From positions 806,001-870,000 of the forward strand of contig JAHLEZ010000015.1 in NCBI GenBank assembly GCA_020726505.1: 64,000 bases of DNA. The letters run 5' to 3'. Position 1 is the stretch's first letter. Each line of letters opens with the position of its first letter. Both the position numbers and the translations under genes were made by a program. This document shows positions 57,662-64,000 of the stretch, piece by piece. The notes beneath the pieces were generated by a model that worked only from the letters and a program-made list of their open reading frames with translations, searched no databases and was not told where the DNA came from. The DNA comes from Leptodontidium sp. MPI-SDFR-AT-0119. Taxonomy: Eukaryota > Ascomycota > Leotiomycetes > Helotiales > Leptodontidiaceae.

Positions 57662-60469
57662 ATGGCGATCACGGCTCTTCCGGATTCAACAATCCATCTC
57701 CTTGGCTCAGCTCAAGCCCTTACCACCCCTACATCTCTTGTCAAGGAACTGGTCGATAATGCTCTTGATGCCAAAGCTACTTCCGTTGATATTCTTATAT
57801 CCCCAAACACCATAGACAAGATTGAAGTCCGAGACAATGGCCACGGTATTCCCCCGGCAGATCTCGAATCACTCGGAAAGCGTGGCCACACCAGTAAGTT
57901 GAGGTCATTCGATGAGCTCAAGTCCATTGGAGGTGTCAGTTTAGGCTTCCGAGGAGAGGCTCTAGCGAGTGCCGTGCAGTTGGGCTTGGTTTCAGTAACC
58001 ACCAGGACCGAGGGGGAACCTGTGGCGACTACTGTCCAGTTGAAAGCTCCAGGTGGTATTGCAAGTCGAAATCGAACATCTCATCCGGTCGGAACGAAAG
58101 TCTCTGTCACCAAATTTCTGTACAATCTTCCGGTCCGAAAGCAAACCTCAGAGAAGGAATCAGCAAAAACGCTAAGAAAGATCAAAGATTTACTGCAATC
58201 ATATGCATTCGCTCGTCCAAAAGTCAGATTTTGTCTGAAGGTAGCCAATGGAGGGAAAGGCTCCTGGTCATTCACTCCACGTCCTAACGATGGGATGAAA
58301 GAGGCGGCTTCGCAAATCATCGGACGAGATGCGGCAGCTCAATGTATTGAGAGATCACTGTCGTTCTCTGAGAGGTCCTCCCGGGCTGAGCTCTCCAGCG
58401 CTGACGAAGGTTCGGACCAAGATCAGGCTAGCGACCTCCATAGCTCTGCTTTCGATCGATTCACCGTTGAAGTGTTCATTCCAAAGCCAAAGGCAACCAG
58501 TATTGGTCATGGCCAGTACATATCGATAGACTCGAGACCTGTATCGCACGACAAGGGCACTATGAGGAAAATTGTCTCTGTCTACAAATACTATGCTAAA
58601 TGCTCCGTTTTGGAAGTCGAAGAGAAGCTGAAGGATCCTTTCCTGCGGCTGAACATCAAGTGCCCTGTTTCGAGCTACGATCCAAATGTGGAGCCGGCGA
58701 AAGACGATGTCATATTTCAGAATGAGTCTCTTGTACTAGAATCCATTGAACAGTTATTCAAGGACGCGTACGGCACACCCACAGCTCCTCCTGTTACGAC
58801 TATAAGGCAAGGTCTTGGCGTCGAATCAGACAATTTCGAACTCCTCATGTCTCGCAATAAGAAAACTGAAGATTTACCCCTATCCGGAGATCTTGACCCA
58901 GTACAGACTATGAAGGCCATTCTTCCTGAACACGCCTCAGTAGCAGATGATTTACCTGAGCCTGAGGAAGGCAGGGATCTACTTTTTCTCAGCGACGAAT
59001 CTGCCGAGGAGCCTGAAAGCAGCGAGGGACGGAAGTGGAGTGTTGACATGTCCAAGGACTACAGTGAAGATGTCGAAGGCCTCCAGAGACCCAACCGATC
59101 CTCTCAAAGCTCGAGAAACATTCAGGATTCAATCCCAGACATTCCTGCTAGTCCTGGAAATTCCCTGAATCCATGGACAATCTCTAAAATGACAGCACCG
59201 CTTCGGCCCTGGAATGCTGTTACCCCTTTATCAGCGGATCCTATCCTACTAAACACCACGCCCCAATCCGCAGTAACCTGTCTACCAACACCTCAACATT
59301 CATCTGATCCTATTTCTGCTGATGCCGAGTCATTCCTACTTGTAGGGACCGCCCCTCCTCGCCACATGATAAACAGAGGTGATAACCCCACCTTGGACTT
59401 GCCCGCTGTAAATTCTTCATCTTGCGAACCTCAAAGAGGATCGGTTGACTTGATCCTTCTTCCTACTGCTATTCCAAGCCCAACGGTAGCTGAGTCTGAT
59501 GATGGACTACTGCCTGGAGATGACTTGGAAATCTCTAGGCGCAAGAACGACTTCAACAGCGCCAGAAATATCCTCGAGGGCCCCATGCAAACATTTTTCC
59601 ATCAGAGCGGCCCGAGGAAATCGAAAGGAGCGAACAAGTCATTCGTTCCCCCTACGAGAGTGGTGGATTGTGTCATGCCACGAGATGGATTGCGACAAAC
59701 AACTCTAACAGGAGGCACTACCTATCCAACACCAGCTCAGAATGACGGGAGAGCAATCAGTGTGGAACTAGAACCAAACACCGAACTTGCCTGGGCTATG
59801 GACTTTGAACGCAGGAAAGAAGACGCTACTCGTCAACGTCGAAAGGAAATACTTGCTGCTCGTGCAGAAGCACAAGCTGAAGCTGTAGCAGAAACATCTG
59901 CTCCGGTTCTCAGACGCCAGCGCCAAGAGAACAAGAACGCATCACGCACGGAGATTGATCACACAGATGACGCTGTCAGATCGTCACCACACAAGAACCG
60001 TTACAATGCGGCCATAGCGGACCTCGAATCTGGTCATCAAGCTCCTCGTAGCGCTGATGCTGCGAAGCCATTCCTCAAGACTTCCTTGCCAGACGGTGAC
60101 CCTCGAGCATACCTTATGAGACGACAAAAATCAATGCTACCAGCTGTACAAGGTGGGCCTTTAAAGCCAATGCGGGCAAAGTCCACACGACTTCCTCTGG
60201 AGAGGATCCCAGAAGCACAGAATATACACAATCTGATGTTGAGGTATCCTGTTGATATCAGTGCAGTCCAAAACTCTCTTCACAAGTTTACAAGTCATGA
60301 TGCGTATGTCAATCATGGAAGTCAATACAAAGGTCTTCCAATGAATGCCTCAGAAGCAAAATCGGCGGAGAGCAGAATTCGAGCAGTTGTTGAGAAGTGG
60401 AAGGAGATGTACCCTGAAAGGACAGATGAAATGGAGTACAAGCTTGAGAATCTGTTACAAGTCAAGTAG
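57662..60469 (+). CDS. mlh2: MutL-family mismatch-repair protein, MLH2-like
   Basis: A single exon gives 935 aa. The GHKL ATPase N-terminus is complete: SLVKELVDNALDA (E29, N33), DNGHGI at 58-63, KRGHTSKL and GFRGEAL at 95-101, followed by GTKVSVTKFLYNLPVRKQ, the start of the transducer domain (about 215-355). The rest is disordered until a short C-terminal conserved stretch (LPLERIPEAQNIHNLMLRYP and the last 60 residues). The endonuclease motif DQHAADE(R) of PMS1/MLH3 is absent, and the C-terminus does not end in FERC as in MLH1. Among ascomycete MutL proteins this leaves MLH2, which pairs with Mlh1 and limits gene-conversion tracts in yeast. The first ATG of the frame gives MAITALPDST, matching family N-termini; the frame upstream has only TTG. 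Confidence 0.85.
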   Translation: MAITALPDSTIHLLGSAQALTTPTSLVKELVDNALDAKATSVDILISPNTIDKIEVRDNGHGIPPADLESLGKRGHTSKLRSFDELKSIGGVSLGFRGEALASAVQLGLVSVTTRTEGEPVATTVQLKAPGGIASRNRTSHPVGTKVSVTKFLYNLPVRKQTSEKESAKTLRKIKDLLQSYAFARPKVRFCLKVANGGKGSWSFTPRPNDGMKEAASQIIGRDAAAQCIERSLSFSERSSRAELSSADEGSDQDQASDLHSSAFDRFTVEVFIPKPKATSIGHGQYISIDSRPVSHDKGTMRKIVSVYKYYAKCSVLEVEEKLKDPFLRLNIKCPVSSYDPNVEPAKDDVIFQNESLVLESIEQLFKDAYGTPTAPPVTTIRQGLGVESDNFELLMSRNKKTEDLPLSGDLDPVQTMKAILPEHASVADDLPEPEEGRDLLFLSDESAEEPESSEGRKWSVDMSKDYSEDVEGLQRPNRSSQSSRNIQDSIPDIPASPGNSLNPWTISKMTAPLRPWNAVTPLSADPILLNTTPQSAVTCLPTPQHSSDPISADAESFLLVGTAPPRHMINRGDNPTLDLPAVNSSSCEPQRGSVDLILLPTAIPSPTVAESDDGLLPGDDLEISRRKNDFNSARNILEGPMQTFFHQSGPRKSKGANKSFVPPTRVVDCVMPRDGLRQTTLTGGTTYPTPAQNDGRAISVELEPNTELAWAMDFERRKEDATRQRRKEILAARAEAQAEAVAETSAPVLRRQRQENKNASRTEIDHTDDAVRSSPHKNRYNAAIADLESGHQAPRSADAAKPFLKTSLPDGDPRAYLMRRQKSMLPAVQGGPLKPMRAKSTRLPLERIPEAQNIHNLMLRYPVDISAVQNSLHKFTSHDAYVNHGSQYKGLPMNASEAKSAESRIRAVVEKWKEMYPERTDEMEYKLENLLQVK

Positions 60470-61067
60470 CTGTAAGAGACCCAGTATGGGATGTGGAGGA
60501 TGATACTAGAAGGGAACATATGGTGGGTGCACATATTGGTGTTTGCTCCGTTGCATTTAAAAGATACCCATTTGCTTTGCTCAATATATGAAGTTATAGA
60601 GCATGATCTCTTTCGTTCAAGCTTAGAACCCGACTGGTCTTGCTTGAATTTGTTTCGAAATCGACTTTGACTTTGCTTTCAAAGCAATGTGCAGCATGAG
60701 TAGTGACTCGAATCTCCGAGTGATTAAAAAATTCGGCACAAACTTGTTAAACATGTGCTGAGGAAAAAGTTTCTCTTGCAGAAATACCGATCCTTGCCGA
60801 CGCTCCTTTTAGACAACACCAAATCAATCAATGATGCATCGTGACTCGTTTATGTTAACGGAAGCGAGGGTATCCAACCAAGAAAAAGGGGGGAGCGTTG
60901 GCTGATTGCCCGAGGCCGGACGCTAACGCTCCCCCACTTGTCACCAGCAAAGGCGTAATTGTGACTCCACTACAGATTCACCCAAACCCCGATCTATAAT
61001 CCTTATCAACTTCCAATTCCAACTCAAATTTTTACTTCCTCCTCAACCCAACTGATCAACAATAACC
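60470..61067. promoter_or_regulatory. Intergenic: promoter of the trans-sulfuration-type gene
   Basis: This 598-bp tandem gap contains the 3' end of the MutL gene and the promoter of the next gene. A perfect 11-bp inverted repeat is at 60889-60935. The leader just before the ATG is CT-rich and ends CAATAACC. Confidence 0.5.
60889..60935. repeat. 11-bp perfect inverted repeat in promoter
   Basis: The left arm GGGGGAGCGTT (60889-60899) and right arm AACGCTCCCCC (60925-60935) are exact complements, separated by 25 GC-rich bases. The right arm ends 132 bp before the start codon of the PLP enzyme. A dimeric regulator site or hairpin are possible readings. Confidence 0.8.
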
Positions 61068-62381
61068 ATGGCGTCCCCAGGTGTGAATGGCCTCAGTCTC
61101 GAGAACAAGGAAGACCACAGCACTGATCATGGACTCGCCAATCTCTCCCTCTCTTCCAAAACAATCCACGCCGATGATTACTTAAATAAGGGTACAGATG
61201 TTGCACCTCCAATGCATGTCTCAACTACCTTCCGTTACGACCGAAATCCAGAGAACTTGAAAGCATGGGGAGAACGCCAGGTACTTGTCATTATCCAAAG
61301 TGAAAAGTGGGCAAAGCAGCTAATCAACACATCATAGCCTGGGGAGAGTTTCGACGGCCATATCTACTCTCGCTATACGGCACCAAACACCACCCGCTTT
61401 GAAGCCATCCTCTCAGATATCCTCAAAGGTCCAACTCTGACTTATGGTTCCGGTCTCAGTGCTTTCCACGCCATGTTGGTCTTCCTCAACCCCAAGCAGA
61501 TCTCCATTGGAGAAGGCTACCACGGCTGTCACGGCGTCATTGGAATCCATCAGAAGCTCACAGGGCTCAAAAAGATCGCTCTGGACTGCCCGGCCGAAGA
61601 TCTCCAACCTGGTGATATCGTGCATGTCGAGACGCCGCTCAATCCTACTGGCACAGCGTACAACCTGAAAGCCTTTGCCGAGAAGGCTCATGCAAGGGGT
61701 GCTTTCCTTACAGTTGACGCTACGTTCGGACCTCCACCTCTCCAGGATCCGTTCCTCTGGGGAGCGGATATTGTCATGCACAGTGGCACGAAGTATGTTG
61801 GTGGACACTCGGATATGCTTTGTGGCATTCTGGCGGTGAACCCGAAGCGAGAGGGCTGGTTTGAGAAGTTGTTTGCTGAGAGGCAGTTTATTGGTAACGT
61901 GATGGGGAACATGGAGGGATGGTTGGGTATCCGAAGCGTGCGGACGTTGGAAGTTAGGGTCGAGAGACAGGCTGCCAACGCCGCGAAGTTGGTGGCTTGG
62001 TTGGATGATGCGCTGCATCCCGAGAAAGACGGCGACTCTAGGGACGGCGTAATCATCCGGAAGGTGTTGGCTAAGATTGAGCATGCTAGTCTACAAACTG
62101 AGGACATCAAGGATGGTTGGTTGACGAAGCAGATGCCGAATGGATTTGGACCGGTCTTCTCTATTTACTTGAAGGAGATGAACCTCGCTCGCCGGCTACC
62201 GAGCACGCTAAAGTTGTTCCATCATGCTACTAGTCTGGGTGGGGTGGAGAGCTTGATTGAGTGGCGTTCGATGACTGATTCGAAGGTCGATACTACTTTG
62301 TTGAGAATTAGTGTTGGGCTTGAGGGATGGGAGGATTTGAGAGATGATTTGCTTGAGGGTTTCAAGGCTCTTGCGGAATAG
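61068..62381 (+). CDS. PLP-dependent trans-sulfuration enzyme (cystathionine lyase/synthase type)
   Basis: Exons 61068-61280 and 61338-62381 give 418 aa. The Cys/Met-metabolism PLP fold is clear: TKTIH-type N-terminus (SSKTIHADDYLN), PPMHVSTTFRYD, the YSRYTAPNTTRFE segment after the intron, YGSGLSAFHAML, ETPLNPTGTAYNL, TVDATFGPPPLQDPF and the lysine motif MHSGTKYVGGHSD, with Lys223 as the expected PLP Schiff base. The nearest named relatives I can recall are fungal trans-sulfuration family proteins of the STR3/YHR112C group; beta-lyase, gamma-lyase and gamma-synthase activities cannot be told apart here. GTACTT donor and CATAG acceptor are in phase 0. There is no mitochondrial or peroxisomal signal. 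It converges on the Zn2Cys6 regulator to the right. Confidence 0.88.
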
Positions 62382-62652
62382 AGGATGTAATCAGCGATGG
62401 AGGCTTTGAGTACGCATTTTGGAACTTTGAATATTAGCTAGCCCTGTACTTTAGCATGGCTCTAGGACATTAGTTGGCATAAAATGGCGACTTAATCATT
62501 AATTGACAATCACTCAGTGCGCCACACCAAGCAAGGCATCTTATACAATCAGTTGGACGCTAAATATATATTCCAAGTCTACAATATGGTATATCAACAA
62601 ACAAAAGACATATCTCGCTAACCCTAGACAGACTCAATATTCAACCAAGCCA

Positions 62653-64000
62653 TTAGAATACCACAAGACCGCTAGCACTCCATACTGACTCTTCGCTTTC
62701 ATTAACCTTACTCATTTCCACAATAGCCTCCACCAGATTCTCAAAAGACTGCCGTGTATGTGGCAGCAACTTGCTCGTAAACGCATCAAGCACAGCATGT
62801 AAACAGCCCATCTCATGCAATATATCAACAACAGTTGAATGGAACCCAGCAGACAGAGCGAAAGGTTTGAGCAACGGTGATTCGTAGACAGGATCAGAAG
62901 GCGAAGGGTTGGATGGACACGGGGAATATGGTGGGAATGCCGGTTGTAGAGCTTGGGATTCTGAGATCACGGCCGTTAGGTGGTTGGTTGTGCAGAGCAT
63001 GTGGAGGAATACACCTGCGACTGAAAAGGTTTGGATTCCACCCCGCAGATTTATCATCTGTCGGAGACCGTTGAGGTGGGTTTCGACTTCTTCGGGTTCG
63101 CCGATGATGCTCTATTGTTCAAGTCAGTTTGGTTCTTTGCTAAGGATGTTGATGGACTTATGTGATGAACAGAATCACTTACGACAATATGGGTGAGGAG
63201 CAAGACAGCGGATAGTGTCTCGTCACTCACTGCTTGTGCAGGATTGCGCAAGGCTTCATTAAGCACTTGGATCGTCTGAGCTTTGTAGAAGAGGGACTCG
63301 ACTGTATCCCTACAGCCATGAAGTCCAGCATCATGGACCGATGCCACATAGAGTGTCGTGTTGAAGAGAGTAGGGTTGGCTATAGCTGCAGAGAGCCAAG
63401 TAGGATTCGTACAGTACTGCGAATGAATCTGGGTTGGGAAAAGAGCCAAGGTAGTGGTCCCTATTTTGAGCATTAGCTCACACGGTGTGTTTATGGATGG
63501 TTTTCAGACGTACAATGATGCATCAGTGCATGGACACGGGGGGTACTTTTTGCAGGGAGTACCGAAAATGGATCTACCCTCCCGGCCATAAGCACTGCAT
63601 CCGACATCACAGGGTTGCAATCGCTGGCATTGGAGGAAAGCCTTGGGAGATTACCGCATATTCTACACACCCCAAAGACTGCGTCAAGCAGTAAATTGGT
63701 GAATTCTAGAGCATCGGGCTTAGCACGTACCACTTAACATTGAAGAAAGATTGCATACCGGGATGATGGCAAGGACATGTGCAGCAATCAGGTTTCGAAC
63801 CAGAATTTTGCAAGCAAATCAAGGTAAGCCCCCTTTGTGCATTTTCGCTCGAGATATCTAACGACCTACTTGAAGCTCGTAGTGAGAGCTTGTTTAACGT
63901 AGGTTCTGTCGGTTCTGTGGCCACAAACTGCACTGCAGCAGGAGGCTCGCTTCTCTTGCTTGGTCTCGAAGACTCATAATCACAGCTCGTGATATTCTTG
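62653..64000 (-). CDS. Zn(II)2Cys6 transcription factor, fungal-specific, N-terminus outside window
   Basis: Exons 64000-63759 (partial), 63705-63514, 63460-63183 and 63111-62653 give about 390 visible residues. The first visible residues NITSCDYESSRPSKR look like the end of the Zn2Cys6 cluster and the basic linker, so the start lies beyond the right edge. The middle (GRVDPFSVLPAKSTPRVHAL, then NPTLFNTTLYVASVH) and the C-terminal helices (HILHEMGC-like segment, SFENLVEAIVEM) fit the fungal-specific transcription factor middle-homology domain. The exon 63514-63705 is the least certain: it lies in a variable linker and its acceptor (ctctag) was chosen for phase. The target genes are unknown. 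The gene converges on the PLP-enzyme gene with a 271-bp gap. Confidence 0.72.

Noticed and set aside
63770..63830. tRNA-like GGTTTCGAACC segment
   Set aside because: Only a T-arm-like element is visible; no A-box or acceptor stem, and it lies within the frame of the Zn2Cys6 gene exon.
1..64000. CRISPR arrays, rRNA operons, insertion sequences
   Set aside because: No regularly spaced repeats, rRNA-like sequence or transposase was seen; a eukaryotic gene structure is evident throughout.

Overview
The window looks like nuclear DNA of a filamentous ascomycete (Pezizomycotina; Leotiomycetes or a close class is a guess). The genes are interrupted by short GT-AG introns of mostly 45-250 bp. Intergenic gaps are 0.3-2.6 kb, and leaders are long, pyrimidine-rich and microsatellite-bearing. 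The gene set includes palF, tricalbin, a Zn(II)2Cys6 regulator and a fungal F-box/propeller protein. There is no rRNA, CRISPR array, intact transposon or biosynthetic gene cluster. Exon models were built by hand; in every complete gene the splice phases agree and the total is a multiple of three. The two edge genes are partial.

Layout, left to right: end of a BNR-type sialidase-like gene (+); mnd1 (+); an arrestin-related palF/RIM8 (+) behind a long leader; a flavin-containing monooxygenase (-); the FANCM-type helicase mph1 (+); a gene-poor, partly AT-rich 2.3 kb gap with a decayed tRNA-like sequence; a DUF4185-like gene with six exons (+); the U2AF small subunit (+); an eight-exon oxysterol-binding protein (-); a seven-exon tricalbin (-); a conserved fungal protein of unknown function (+); a TRP-like/ML-domain channel (+); an F-box/beta-propeller protein ending in a CaaX box (-); an unrecognised coiled-coil protein with repeated Cys-Pro motifs (+); a CUE-like/CCCH/Smr protein (-); tvp38 (+); valyl-tRNA synthetase (-); a MutL homologue most like MLH2 (+); a trans-sulfuration-type PLP enzyme (+); and a Zn2Cys6 regulator (-) that runs off the right edge.

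Most genes are housekeeping genes and no operon-like logic is expected. Three themes recur. First, recombination and repair: mnd1, mph1 and the MLH2-like gene. Second, membrane contact and trafficking: OSBP, tricalbin, tvp38, the TRP-like channel and palF with its ESCRT-binding motifs. Third, RNA: the U2AF small subunit, valyl-tRNA synthetase and the CCCH-Smr protein. The points most worth a second look are the CaaX box on the F-box/propeller protein, a possible upstream exon that would add a mitochondrial presequence to valyl-tRNA synthetase, the Cys-Pro-repeat protein, the CUE/CCCH/Smr architecture, and a perfect 11-bp inverted repeat in the promoter of the PLP enzyme.
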